Source: Suilimivivens sp963618065 (lineage in GTDB: Bacteria; Bacillota; Clostridia; Lachnospirales; Lachnospiraceae). Taken from it: a DNA stretch of 64,000 bases. The translations under genes were made by a program, and so were the position numbers. The first letter of the stretch is position 1. Each line of letters opens with the position of its first letter. A model generated the notes under the pieces. It saw nothing but the letters and a program-made list of their open reading frames with translations, did not search any database and was not told where the DNA came from. The stretch covers positions 10,346-74,345 of the forward strand of contig CAVERH010000008.1 in assembly GCA_963618065.1 (NCBI GenBank), read 5' to 3'. Below are positions 1 through 7,926 of the stretch, piece after piece.

Positions 1-337
1 CATTGGGAAGTTCATCGAACAGAAGAAGATAAGCAACCTCTTCAAAGCCGAAGCGGCCATCACTCGTAAAACCATCGACCAGATCCTTGACATCGTATCC
101 ACGGTAAAACAGCCGTCCATGACAGGGGTGTGATTCCCCATTGATGATCTCGGTCGCACGGACATCGGAAATCCTTGTTAAGCCTGCCAGGACACCCTTG
201 CCGTTCAAGTCGCGCAGACCCCGTTTCACATCATATTTCGTGAATAATTCAGTATCAATGATGTCTGCTGCTTCGCTCTTTTGAGCAAGCCGTATGATAT
301 CGGGAGTAATCTCTGAAAAAATGTTATTATCTGCCAT
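1..337 (-). CDS. gltA: Citrate synthase (Si-type), N-terminal part; gene runs off the window
   Basis: The minus-strand reading frame opens with ATG at 337, preceded by AAGGAG (350-345) at 7 nt spacing. It stays open to the window edge, giving about 112 residues. The translation contains VKRGLRDLNGKGVLAGLTRI and, further on, FYRGYDVKDLV, which is the characteristic N-terminal region of clostridial citrate synthase; this family condenses oxaloacetate and acetyl-CoA. The catalytic His and Asp lie in the missing C-terminal part, so activity cannot be judged here. It is divergent from the small membrane genes at 668 and 994, and close to PEP carboxykinase, a DRE-TIM condensing enzyme and isocitrate dehydrogenase. 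This suggests a locus for 2-oxoglutarate and glutamate carbon supply. The family call is firm; the choice between citrate and 2-methylcitrate synthase is inferred from context. Confidence 0.88.
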   Translation of the reverse strand, partial: MADNNIFSEITPDIIRLAQKSEAADIIDTELFTKYDVKRGLRDLNGKGVLAGLTRISDVRATEIINGESHPCHGRLFYRGYDVKDLVDGFTSDGRFGFEEVAYLLLFDELPN

Positions 338-667
338 TACAAAACTCCTTTCTGCTGAAATGATTTATGTTGTATAGTTGTGTTCAGTTTTCTATCATTA
401 ATATTGGATTTAAAAATAGTATCTGGTAAATGAGTTGGGAAACATTCCATATCAAAGGTTAAGATGTTGCGATTCCATACTGTAACAGAATAACGCAGAA
501 AAGTTAGTATAATTAATATAGCACAAATGAAAAAAGGCAGGCAAGTGAAAATGCCATTGTTTACAAAAAATTAATATTTATAAATTTTATCTTGCTTTTT
601 TTGACAATCTTCGGTATAAATAATTAAAAGATAACTTAAGAGAGAGCTTAAGAGAGGGGGCTTCAAT
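338..667. other. Divergent intergenic region without a gene
   Basis: These 330 bases separate the minus-strand citrate synthase from the plus-strand DUF4234 gene. They are AT-rich. A TTGACA hexamer lies at 601-606, but the best 17-nt-spaced -10 candidate (TTAAAA at 624-629) is poor, so the plus promoter is uncertain. A ten-base direct repeat, CTTAAGAGAG, occurs at 635-644 and 647-656 just before the GAGGGGG ribosome binding site. No open frame, hairpin terminator or RNA gene was recognised. No good minus-strand promoter for citrate synthase was found by eye. Confidence 0.5.
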
Positions 668-994
668 ATGAAGAATCGTAACATCGCTTTATGTATTGTC
701 TTTACCATTATTACATGTGGAATTTATGGTATTTACTGGTTTATCTGCCTGACAAATGAAATGAATATGGCTACACCGGATGATACCTATCAGACTTCCG
801 GTGGAATGGCATTTTTGTTCACATTGATCACATGTGGAATTTATGGCTTTTATTGGAATTACCGCATGGGACAGAAGATTGATTCCGTTAAAAATGGAAG
901 CAACGCAGTTTTGTTTTTAATTCTTGCCATTTTTGGTCTTGGAATTGTGAATTATTGTATTGCACAGAGCTTTATTAATGACCGGGTTGCATAA
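668..994 (+). CDS. DUF4234-type small membrane protein
   Basis: This 108-residue protein has three hydrophobic segments, around residues 8-26, 46-64 and 80-102. It contains two near-identical copies of the motif ITCGIYGxYW, at about residues 15-24 and 54-63, which is the hallmark of the DUF4234 family. The family's function is not established. The start is ATG at 668, after a GAGGGGG ribosome binding site. Its stop overlaps the start of the next gene by one base (TAATG), so the two are probably co-translated. It appears complete. Confidence 0.75.
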   Translation: MKNRNIALCIVFTIITCGIYGIYWFICLTNEMNMATPDDTYQTSGGMAFLFTLITCGIYGFYWNYRMGQKIDSVKNGSNAVLFLILAIFGLGIVNYCIAQSFINDRVA

Positions 995-1368
995 TGTGCC
1001 GTAGGGACAGAATCCGGAATGTGGTATTTTTAATTTTAATCGGTATGGTATATGCAGGGATTGTCATTCGGTTTCATGTTGGCATACCCTGCATGTTTCA
1101 TGTGATCACAGGACTGCAGTGTCCGAGCTGCGGAATTACCCATATGCTCATCTATATGGCAGAGCATGATTTTAAATCCGCTTACGAATCGAATCAGATG
1201 GTTTTCGTTCTGCAGCCGGTGATATATTATTTCGTTCTGAAAAATGTGATTGCTTACATCAAAGGAGATCGTGTCCGGCATCAAAAGACAGATCATTTCC
1301 TGTTGTATCTGACAATTGTACTGATTCTTATTTTTTCCCTGATCAGAAATATAGTGAAATTTATATAG
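994..1368 (+). CDS. DUF2752-type membrane protein
   Basis: This 124-residue membrane protein carries GLQCPSCGITHML around residues 40-52 and SAYESNQM further on. These match the CPxCGxTR-like signature and the Ala/Asn-Pro segment of the DUF2752 family, whose function is unknown. There are three to four hydrophobic helices. It overlaps the upstream DUF4234 gene by one base, and DUF4234/DUF2752 pairing suggests a shared membrane role. The family's usual Arg after the CPSCG motif is His here. No terminator is evident downstream before pckA. Confidence 0.7.
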   Translation: MCRRDRIRNVVFLILIGMVYAGIVIRFHVGIPCMFHVITGLQCPSCGITHMLIYMAEHDFKSAYESNQMVFVLQPVIYYFVLKNVIAYIKGDRVRHQKTDHFLLYLTIVLILIFSLIRNIVKFI

Positions 1369-1506
1369 GATGCATAGATACAGAATGTGAAAATCCCCGA
1401 AAAATCGCATCACAGCATATTTACTTCTGAAAAAAAATATGGTATATTTTAACTTAGCTATGGAAATAGTTATATATTTAACAATAAGGAAGAGAGGTTT
1501 TTGGAA

Positions 1507-3111
1507 ATGGCAGACATTAATTTAAGTCAGTATGGCATTACTGGCACAACAGAAGTTGTTTACAACCCTTCTTATGAACTTTTATTTGAAGAGGAAACAA
1601 AAGCTGGTCTTGAAGGATATGAGGTCGGCAAGGTTACCGAGCTTGGTGCAGTTAACGTTATGACCGGTATCTACACCGGACGTTCTCCTAAAGACAAGTA
1701 CATCGTTATGGATGAGAACTCTAAGGATACTGTATGGTGGACATCCGATGAGTACAAGAACGACAATCATCCGATGACTCGGGAAGCATGGGCATCCGTT
1801 AAGGAGCTTGCTAAGAAGGAACTTTCCAACAAGAGACTTTTCGTTGTAGATGCATTCTGTGGTGCTAATAAAGATACACGTATGGCAGTTCGTTTCATCG
1901 TAGAAGTAGCTTGGCAGGCACATTTCATCAAGAACATGTTCATCCAGCCTTCTGAAGAAGAACTGAAAGACTTTACACCGGACTTCGTTGTTTACAACGC
2001 ATCCAAGGCTAAAGTTGAGAACTACAAGGAATTAGGATTAAACTCTGAAACATGTGTAGCATTCAACATTACCAGCCGTGAGCAGGTAATCATCAACACA
2101 TGGTACGGCGGAGAAATGAAGAAGGGTATGTTCTCCATGATGAACTATTACCTTCCTCTTAAGGGTATTGCTTCCATGCACTGCTCCGCAAATACCGATA
2201 TGAACGGTGAGAACACCGCAATCTTCTTTGGTCTTTCCGGAACCGGTAAGACAACACTTTCTACAGATCCTAAGCGTCTCCTGATTGGTGATGACGAGCA
2301 TGGATGGGATGACAACGGCGTATTCAACTTTGAAGGTGGATGCTACGCTAAGGTTATCAACCTTGACAAGGAATCTGAGCCTGATATCTACAACGCAATC
2401 AAGAGAGATGCTCTTCTTGAAAACGTAACTGTAGACGAAGCTGGTAAGATTGATTTCGCAGATAAGAGCGTTACCGAGAATACTCGTGTATCTTATCCGA
2501 TCAACCATATTAAGAACATTGTACGTCCGATTTCTTCCGCACCTGCAGCTAAGAACGTAATCTTCCTTTCCGCAGATGCATTCGGAGTACTTCCTCCGGT
2601 ATCTATCCTTACACCGGAACAGACTCAGTACTACTTCCTTTCCGGATTTACTGCTAAGCTTGCAGGAACCGAAAGAGGAATTACCGAGCCTACACCTACC
2701 TTCTCCGCTTGCTTCGGACAGGCTTTCCTTGAGCTTCATCCGACCAAGTACGCAGAAGAACTTGTTAAGAAGATGGAAAAGAGCGGAGCTAAGGCTTACC
2801 TCGTAAATACCGGATGGAACGGAACCGGAAAGAGAATTTCCATTAAGGATACCAGAGGTATTATTGATGCAATCTTAAGTGGTGCAATCGTAAGCGCTCC
2901 TACCAAGCAGATCCCCTACTTCAACTTCGAGGTTCCTACCGAGCTTCCCGGAGTAGATCCTGCAATTCTTGACCCTCGTGATACTTATGCAGATACTTCT
3001 GCATGGGAAGAGAAAGCAAAAGACTTAGCAGGAAGATTTAATAAGAACTTCGCTAAGTATGAAGGAAATCCGGCAGGTAAGGCATTAGTATCTGCAGGTC
3101 CTCAGTTATAA
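1507..3111 (+). CDS. pckA: Phosphoenolpyruvate carboxykinase (ATP)
   Basis: This enzyme interconverts oxaloacetate plus ATP with phosphoenolpyruvate, CO2 and ADP. In gut Clostridia it often runs in the carboxylating direction. The 534-residue protein has the kinase-1a P-loop GLSGTGKTTLS at about 242-252, the metal-binding LIGDDEHGWDDNG segment just after it, and the family motifs MHCSAN and NTGWNGTGKRI. Length is typical of the ATP-dependent class. I prefer ATG 1507, nine bases after AGAGAGG (1491-1497); TTG 1501 in the same frame would sit too close to that site. Codon use is strongly biased, as expected for a highly expressed gene. It is monocistronic, with a terminator right after it. Confidence 0.95.
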   Translation: MADINLSQYGITGTTEVVYNPSYELLFEEETKAGLEGYEVGKVTELGAVNVMTGIYTGRSPKDKYIVMDENSKDTVWWTSDEYKNDNHPMTREAWASVKELAKKELSNKRLFVVDAFCGANKDTRMAVRFIVEVAWQAHFIKNMFIQPSEEELKDFTPDFVVYNASKAKVENYKELGLNSETCVAFNITSREQVIINTWYGGEMKKGMFSMMNYYLPLKGIASMHCSANTDMNGENTAIFFGLSGTGKTTLSTDPKRLLIGDDEHGWDDNGVFNFEGGCYAKVINLDKESEPDIYNAIKRDALLENVTVDEAGKIDFADKSVTENTRVSYPINHIKNIVRPISSAPAAKNVIFLSADAFGVLPPVSILTPEQTQYYFLSGFTAKLAGTERGITEPTPTFSACFGQAFLELHPTKYAEELVKKMEKSGAKAYLVNTGWNGTGKRISIKDTRGIIDAILSGAIVSAPTKQIPYFNFEVPTELPGVDPAILDPRDTYADTSAWEEKAKDLAGRFNKNFAKYEGNPAGKALVSAGPQL

Positions 3112-3133
3112 TTCTGACTGATTGAAATTTGAA

Positions 3134-3169
3134 GCACCGTATGGAGATTTCTCCATGCGGCGCTTTTTT
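3134..3169 (+). terminator. Rho-independent terminator of pckA
   Basis: A 13-bp imperfect stem (GCACCGTATGGAG with CTCCATGCGGCGC, loop ATTT) is followed by a run of six T. It lies 23 bases after the pckA stop codon. Confidence 0.85.
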
Positions 3170-3274
3170 CTGCCCTTCTGTAACATCTGTCAATATACAA
3201 ACCCGTAAAATTCCGTTATAATAGAATGAGTTTGTATAGAGTTTTTACAGATGACAGGAGAAAAGGGAGAGGGT

Positions 3275-4162
3275 ATGAAAGTACAGTGTGAGTTTTGCAA
3301 CAGCTGGATCGCTGACACGGATGAAAAATGTCCGAACTGCGGGGGCGTCAATAAGGCTTATAAGCGGACTACGGATCAGACACCGAAAACGATCGAAGAG
3401 CTGAAACAGTGGTATGTAAATCATCATCTGCCACCGGAAGAAACGACGCGCTTTTTCATCGGAAGGAACTATCAGGAGCCACGTGCCTTTGGTATTTACC
3501 AGAATGAAAAGAGAGAGTTCATTGTTTATAAGAATAAGGATAACGGGCAGCGTGCCATCCGATATCAGGGAACCGATGAGGCCTATGCGGTGAATGAGCT
3601 ATACATGAAGCTGAAAGAAGAAATTCTGAATCAGAAGCGCAACAGCCAGCTTGGAAAGAATGGTTCCTCGAAGTTCAGGGGTGTAGTCAGAAAGATAAAA
3701 AAAGCGGCAGATGATGCATTTACGGTAGCTTCTTATGTATTCTGTGGCGTGGCAGTTCTGATTGCTATCGCCACATGGATTTCGTCCTGTTCGCTTATAG
3801 CGAACAGGCATGAAGGGTATTATAAGGTAGATGATAAGATGCTTTATCACTACTATAATACCTGGTATGAATATGAGGATTACGGCTACGACCCGGTAGA
3901 CGATACGCTGACGGGAGGCTGGGTAGAGTCTGATGAGGATTATGACCAGTACCAGGATATCTGGGATTATAATCTGGGGGAGGATTATGACAGCTCCAGC
4001 GACTGGGATTCCGGGGTGGAACGATTTACCGATTCTTCCACCTACGATCAGGCTTATGAGGATCATCATTCCAGCAGCTCAGACAGTTCGGACAGCAGTT
4101 ATGACTGGAGCTCCAGTGACAGCTGGGATTCCGGAAGCAGCGACTGGGGAAGCGACTGGTAA
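3275..4162 (+). CDS. Zinc-ribbon single-span membrane protein with Asp/Ser/Trp-rich tail
   Basis: The function is not recognised. The 295-residue protein starts with a zinc ribbon (Cys5, Cys8, Cys19, Cys22) and has a basic linker. One membrane helix lies at about 148-175. After it come roughly 120 residues that are very acidic and rich in Asp, Ser, Tyr, Gly and Trp, ending in repeated DSW/DWGS-like steps. With a cytoplasmic zinc ribbon the tail would lie outside the cell. Start ATG 3275 follows GGGAGAGGG; an in-frame ATG at 3251 lacks a well-spaced site. A TATAAT hexamer at 3217-3222 may belong to its promoter, but no matching -35 was seen. The gene stands alone between two hairpins. Confidence 0.6.
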   Translation: MKVQCEFCNSWIADTDEKCPNCGGVNKAYKRTTDQTPKTIEELKQWYVNHHLPPEETTRFFIGRNYQEPRAFGIYQNEKREFIVYKNKDNGQRAIRYQGTDEAYAVNELYMKLKEEILNQKRNSQLGKNGSSKFRGVVRKIKKAADDAFTVASYVFCGVAVLIAIATWISSCSLIANRHEGYYKVDDKMLYHYYNTWYEYEDYGYDPVDDTLTGGWVESDEDYDQYQDIWDYNLGEDYDSSSDWDSGVERFTDSSTYDQAYEDHHSSSSDSSDSSYDWSSSDSWDSGSSDWGSDW

Positions 4163-4194
4163 ATTACTCTTGACACACTACGTATCATTGTATA

Positions 4195-4253
4195 CAATTA
4201 TGCATAGTGAGAATTATACAGGTATACTGTATAATTCTCACTATGCATAATTG
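4195..4253. repeat. Perfect 27-bp inverted repeat with 5-base loop
   Basis: Left arm 4195-4221 and right arm 4227-4253 are exact reverse complements around the loop GTATA. The arms begin CAATTATGCATAGTGAG. There is no T-run, so it is not a standard terminator. It ends 16 bases before the ribosome binding site of the next gene. It is unrelated in sequence to the GTAACTATTCAGA element family found elsewhere in the window. Confidence 0.9.
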
Positions 4254-4279
4254 CTTATGAGCAATAATTGGAGGGTGAT

Positions 4280-5698
4280 ATGGTAGTGGACGATAACAAC
4301 AGCAATTTCCTAAACAGACCGGTGACACTGAATTCCAAGAATAACCTGCTTGAAATCGAAGAGCATATGTATATTCTGGATGATGTGGAGAAGCCGAACG
4401 TATTCCGTAACATGTTTCCTTATTCCGAGGTTCCGAAGATTCCGTTTAATGACCGAATCGTGCCTCATAATATGCCGAAGGACATCTGGATTACGGATAC
4501 GACATTCCGCGATGGACAGCAGTCCAGAGCCCCGTATACAACGGAGCAGATCGTAACGATTTATGATTATCTGCACCGGTTGGGCGGACCGAATGGAATG
4601 ATCCGTCAGAGTGAGTTCTTCTTATACAGTAAGAAGGATCGTGATGCGGTTTACAAGTGTATGGAGAGGGGATATGAATTCCCAGAAGTAACAAGCTGGA
4701 TCCGTGCAAGCAAGGAAGATTTTAAACTGGTAAAAGAAATTGGTATGAAGGAGACCGGAATTCTGGTCAGCTGTTCCGACTATCATATTTTCCTGAAATT
4801 AAAGATGAACCGTCGTCAGGCGATGGAACATTATTTAAGTGTGATAAGAGACTGCCTCGAAGAGGGAATCAGCGTAAGATGCCATCTGGAGGATATTACC
4901 CGAGCAGATATTTATGGTTATGTGGTTCCATTCTGTCTGGAGCTGATGAAATTAATGGAGGAATACAAGATCCCGATTAAGGTCCGGGCCTGTGATACGA
5001 TGGGCTATGGCGTGAACTATCCGGGTGCCGTTATTCCAAGAAGTGTACAGGGCATTATTTATGCATTACATACGCATGCCGGTGTACCTCATGAACTGCT
5101 GGAATGGCATGGACACAACGATTTCTATAAGGCAGTAGTCAATTCGACAACAGCATGGCTGTATGGCTGTTCCGGAGTGAATACATCTCTGTTTGGTATC
5201 GGTGAGCGTACCGGAAATACTCCGCTTGAGGCTATGGTATTTGAATATGCGCAGCTGAAGGGCGGTCTGAATGGCATGGATACGACCGTGATTACCGAGC
5301 TTGCCGAATATTATGAGAAGGAAATCGGATACCATATTCCGTCGAGAACGCCGTTTGTCGGCAAGAACTTTAATGTTACAAGAGCCGGTGTACATGCGGA
5401 TGGGCTGTTAAAGAACGAAGAGATTTATAATATCTTTGATACGGATAAATTCCTGAACCGTCCGGTATTGTGTGCCGTATCGAACACCTCCGGACTTGCG
5501 GGAATCGCACACTGGATTAATTCCTATTACAAGCTTCCGGCAGACAAGCAGCTTGAAAAGTCCTCACCTTTGGTACATGAATTGAAGGTATGGGTAGATC
5601 AGCAGTATGAGGATGGACGTGTGACGGTTATGACAGACAACGAACTGGTTGCAAAAATTGGTGAAGTTTGTGATAAACTGGGAATTTCACTGTATTAA
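4280..5698 (+). CDS. DRE-TIM metallolyase (LeuA/homocitrate/Re-citrate synthase-like)
   Basis: The family joins acetyl-CoA to a 2-oxo acid. The 472-residue protein shows DTTFRDGQQ (near residue 74), HLEDITRAD and the metal-binding HGHND motif, followed by VTRAGVHADGLLKNEEIYNI, as in homocitrate and isopropylmalate synthases. It has an N-terminal extension of about 70 residues and lacks a full LeuA regulatory domain. leuB, ilvD and ilvB lie 47 kb away, whereas citrate synthase, a GntR regulator and isocitrate dehydrogenase are neighbours. This context and what I recall of clostridial Re-citrate synthases make that activity a good candidate, but the substrate is inferred. ATG 4280 follows GGAGG (4270-4274); an in-frame TTG at 4268 overlaps that site and is rejected. 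Confidence 0.7.
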   Translation: MVVDDNNSNFLNRPVTLNSKNNLLEIEEHMYILDDVEKPNVFRNMFPYSEVPKIPFNDRIVPHNMPKDIWITDTTFRDGQQSRAPYTTEQIVTIYDYLHRLGGPNGMIRQSEFFLYSKKDRDAVYKCMERGYEFPEVTSWIRASKEDFKLVKEIGMKETGILVSCSDYHIFLKLKMNRRQAMEHYLSVIRDCLEEGISVRCHLEDITRADIYGYVVPFCLELMKLMEEYKIPIKVRACDTMGYGVNYPGAVIPRSVQGIIYALHTHAGVPHELLEWHGHNDFYKAVVNSTTAWLYGCSGVNTSLFGIGERTGNTPLEAMVFEYAQLKGGLNGMDTTVITELAEYYEKEIGYHIPSRTPFVGKNFNVTRAGVHADGLLKNEEIYNIFDTDKFLNRPVLCAVSNTSGLAGIAHWINSYYKLPADKQLEKSSPLVHELKVWVDQQYEDGRVTVMTDNELVAKIGEVCDKLGISLY

Positions 5699-5702
5699 GT
5701 GA

Positions 5703-5764
5703 TAACTATTCAGAGCCATGCAAAATTGCTTTCTGTGAATGCTTGCATTCATACAGAATAGTTA
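5703..5764 (+). repeat. Decayed copy of the GTAACTATTCAGA palindromic element
   Basis: The left end TAACTATTCAGAGCCATG and the right end GAATAGTTA are inverted, with nine perfect terminal bases. The centre is the palindrome TGAATGC-TT-GCATTCA. The left end and centre match the reverse complement of the full element at 57632-57724. No flanking target duplication is visible, so it is probably an old, internally deleted copy. Confidence 0.8.
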
Positions 5765-5802
5765 CTAAAATGAAAGGTTAGAAAGCAGGAAAGAAAAAGT
5801 AA

Positions 5803-6486
5803 ATGAGCAGATATGATGTAAAGCAGGAAGTGACAGACAAGTATTCCCTCCGCGGAAGAGTCTTTCACAAGCTTCGGGAGGATATCCTGAATGGAAAGTA
5901 TAAGGAGAACGAGGAGTTAAAGGAGGTTGCGATCGGAGAGGAGCTTGGGGTATCGAGAACCCCTGTCCGGGAGGCTTTCAGGCAGCTGGAATTAGAGGGG
6001 CTGATTCAGATCGTCCCCAATAAAGGAGCCTATGTAACCGGTATTACCGCAAAGGATGTCAAGGACATCTACATGATTCGTTCTTCCTTGGAGGGAATGT
6101 GCGCGCGTCTTGCAACAGAACATATTACGGAAGAACAGTTGGAGGAGCTGGAGGAAAATGTCTATCTGGCAAGCTTCCATGCCTCTAAGGGACATATGGA
6201 GCAGATGGCAGAATTGGATAATCGTTTCCATCATATCTTGTATGCCTCCTGTGATTCCAAGATGCTGGAAAATCTGTTACAGGATTTTCACCAGTATGTG
6301 ATCCGGATTCGAAGGAAAACCCTGTCTACCAAGGAAAGAAGCATGGCTTCCAACGAAGAGCACCGTCTGATTATGGAAGCGATCAAGACCAAGAAGCCGG
6401 ATGAGGCAGAAAAGTATGCCACGCAGCATATGATTAATGCTTTTGACAATATTGTGAAGAACGGATTATACGAGAATTTTCAGTAA
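5803..6486 (+). CDS. GntR-family transcriptional regulator, FCD (FadR) subfamily
   Basis: This is a DNA-binding regulator of 227 residues. The winged helix-turn-helix covers about residues 15-80 and includes LGVSRTPVREAFRQLELEGL, the recognition region typical of GntR proteins. The C-terminal all-helical FCD domain (about 90-215) has the Arg/His-bearing segments expected for a metal and carboxylate ligand pocket. It lies 53 bases upstream of isocitrate dehydrogenase and follows the DRE-TIM synthase, so a citrate-pathway carboxylate is a plausible effector; this is inference. The start is ATG 5803 with AGGAAAG upstream. Confidence 0.87.
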   Translation: MSRYDVKQEVTDKYSLRGRVFHKLREDILNGKYKENEELKEVAIGEELGVSRTPVREAFRQLELEGLIQIVPNKGAYVTGITAKDVKDIYMIRSSLEGMCARLATEHITEEQLEELEENVYLASFHASKGHMEQMAELDNRFHHILYASCDSKMLENLLQDFHQYVIRIRRKTLSTKERSMASNEEHRLIMEAIKTKKPDEAEKYATQHMINAFDNIVKNGLYENFQ

Positions 6487-6539
6487 CGATTCTAAATCGT
6501 TATCAGGATGAATCAAACAAAACCGGAAAGGAAAATTTC

Positions 6540-7760
6540 ATGGACAAGATTAAAATGACCACGCCCTTAGTCGAGATGGACGGGGATGAAATGACACGAA
6601 TTTTATGGCAGATGATTAAGGAGGAGCTTCTTCTTCCCTTTATTGATCTGAAGACCGAGTATTATGACCTTGGACTGGAACATCGTAACGAAACCAACGA
6701 TCAGGTGACCGTAGACAGTGCGGAAGCAACGAAGAAATACGGAGTTGCCGTAAAGTGTGCAACCATTACACCCAATGCCGCCAGAATGACCGAATATCAT
6801 CTGAAGGAAATGTGGAAGAGCCCGAACGGCACGATCCGTTCGATCTTAGACGGAACCGTATTCCGTGCCCCGATTCTGGTGAAGGGAATCGTTCCTTATG
6901 TAAAGAACTGGACAAAGCCGATCACCATTGCAAGACATGCCTACGGGGATGTGTATAAAAATGTAGAAATCAAGGTTCCCGGCAAAGGAAAGGCAGAGCT
7001 TGTCTATACGGCAGAGGATGGCACGGAAATTCGTGAAACGATCCATAACTTTGAAGGACCGGGCGTGATTCAGGGAATCCATAACACGGATAAGTCCATC
7101 AGCAGCTTTGCAAGAGCCTGCTTCAATTATGCGATTGATACGAAACAGGATCTCTGGTTTGCCACCAAGGATACAATCTCCAAGAAATACGATCATGATT
7201 TCAAGGATATTTTCCAGGAGATTTATGATACAGAATACAAGAGCAAATTCGAAGAACTTGGAATTGAGTATTTCTATACCCTGATTGATGATGCGGTAGC
7301 AAGAGTCATCCGTTCGGAAGGAGGCTTTATCTGGGCCTGCAAGAACTATGACGGCGATGTAATGTCCGATATGGTGGCAACCGCCTATGGCGATCTGTCC
7401 ATGATGACCTCGGTACTTGTTTCTCCGAGCGGCGTGTATGAGTATGAGGCAGCGCATGGTACGGTACAGCGTCATTACTACAAGCATTTAAAGGGCGAAG
7501 AGACTTCAACGAACTCCATCGCAACCATTTTTGCATGGTCCGGTGCACTGCGTAAGCGTGGAGAACTGGATGGAAACAGGGAACTGATGGAATTTGCAGA
7601 CAAACTGGAGAAGGCCTGCATTAAGACCGTGGAAGACGGCAAAATGACAAAGAGCCTTTCCCTGATCTCCACCTGTGAGCATCCAGTGATCTTAAACAGT
7701 CTCGAGTTCATTAAGGCAATCCGTGAGACGTTGGAGGAATTGTGGAAACGCGTTAAATAA
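6540..7760 (+). CDS. icd: Isocitrate dehydrogenase (NADP+), eukaryotic-like type
   Basis: This enzyme oxidises isocitrate to 2-oxoglutarate and CO2. The 406-residue protein opens with PLVEMDGDEMTRILW and has KCATITPNAARMTEY, SPNGTIRSILDGTVFR and YEAAHGTVQRHY, which are diagnostic of the type II (mitochondrial/cytosolic-like) homodimeric enzymes that usually use NADP. Ile/Leu insertions and overall length fit that group. It is co-directional with the GntR gene and is followed by a strong terminator, so the unit probably ends here. No aconitase gene is in the window. The role is probably 2-oxoglutarate supply for glutamate rather than a full TCA cycle. Confidence 0.94.
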   Translation: MDKIKMTTPLVEMDGDEMTRILWQMIKEELLLPFIDLKTEYYDLGLEHRNETNDQVTVDSAEATKKYGVAVKCATITPNAARMTEYHLKEMWKSPNGTIRSILDGTVFRAPILVKGIVPYVKNWTKPITIARHAYGDVYKNVEIKVPGKGKAELVYTAEDGTEIRETIHNFEGPGVIQGIHNTDKSISSFARACFNYAIDTKQDLWFATKDTISKKYDHDFKDIFQEIYDTEYKSKFEELGIEYFYTLIDDAVARVIRSEGGFIWACKNYDGDVMSDMVATAYGDLSMMTSVLVSPSGVYEYEAAHGTVQRHYYKHLKGEETSTNSIATIFAWSGALRKRGELDGNRELMEFADKLEKACIKTVEDGKMTKSLSLISTCEHPVILNSLEFIKAIRETLEELWKRVK

Positions 7761-7789
7761 TTGGGCTGGTCGAAAGACCCGGGTCCACC

Positions 7790-7818
7790 AAATGACGGGT
7801 AAGACACCCGTCATTTTT
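7790..7818 (+). terminator. Rho-independent terminator after icd
   Basis: The stem AATGACGGGT / ACCCGTCATT has the loop AAGAC and is followed by a T-run. It lies 30 bases after the icd stop. Confidence 0.92.
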
Positions 7819-7856
7819 ATATGGAGAAAGAATGAAAATCTGTTAGTGGCAGTACA

Positions 7857-7885
7857 TTGACAAGGTTTTAACAGTGTACTAAAAT
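7857..7885 (+). promoter_or_regulatory. Sigma-70-type promoter of rex
   Basis: A consensus -35 TTGACA (7857-7862) is followed after 17 bases by -10 TAAAAT (7880-7885). The expected transcript start near 7892 lies on top of the ATG at 7891, which rules that codon out as the rex start and supports TTG 7927. Confidence 0.8.
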
Positions 7886-7926
7886 TAATCATGAGAAAAC
7901 ATCAATTCATCAGGGAGGGAACTCCA

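Noticed and set aside
635..656. Ten-base direct repeat CTTAAGAGAG as an operator
   Set aside because: The repeat is partly purine-rich ribosome binding site sequence; two short copies without symmetry are weak evidence for a protein site.
2038..2739. Long open frame antisense to pckA (233 codons)
   Set aside because: It lies entirely opposite a highly biased, well-conserved gene, has no ribosome binding site and no recognisable protein features; strong codon bias creates such shadows. The same applies to long antisense frames opposite icd (6846-7487) and ilvD (52725-53420).
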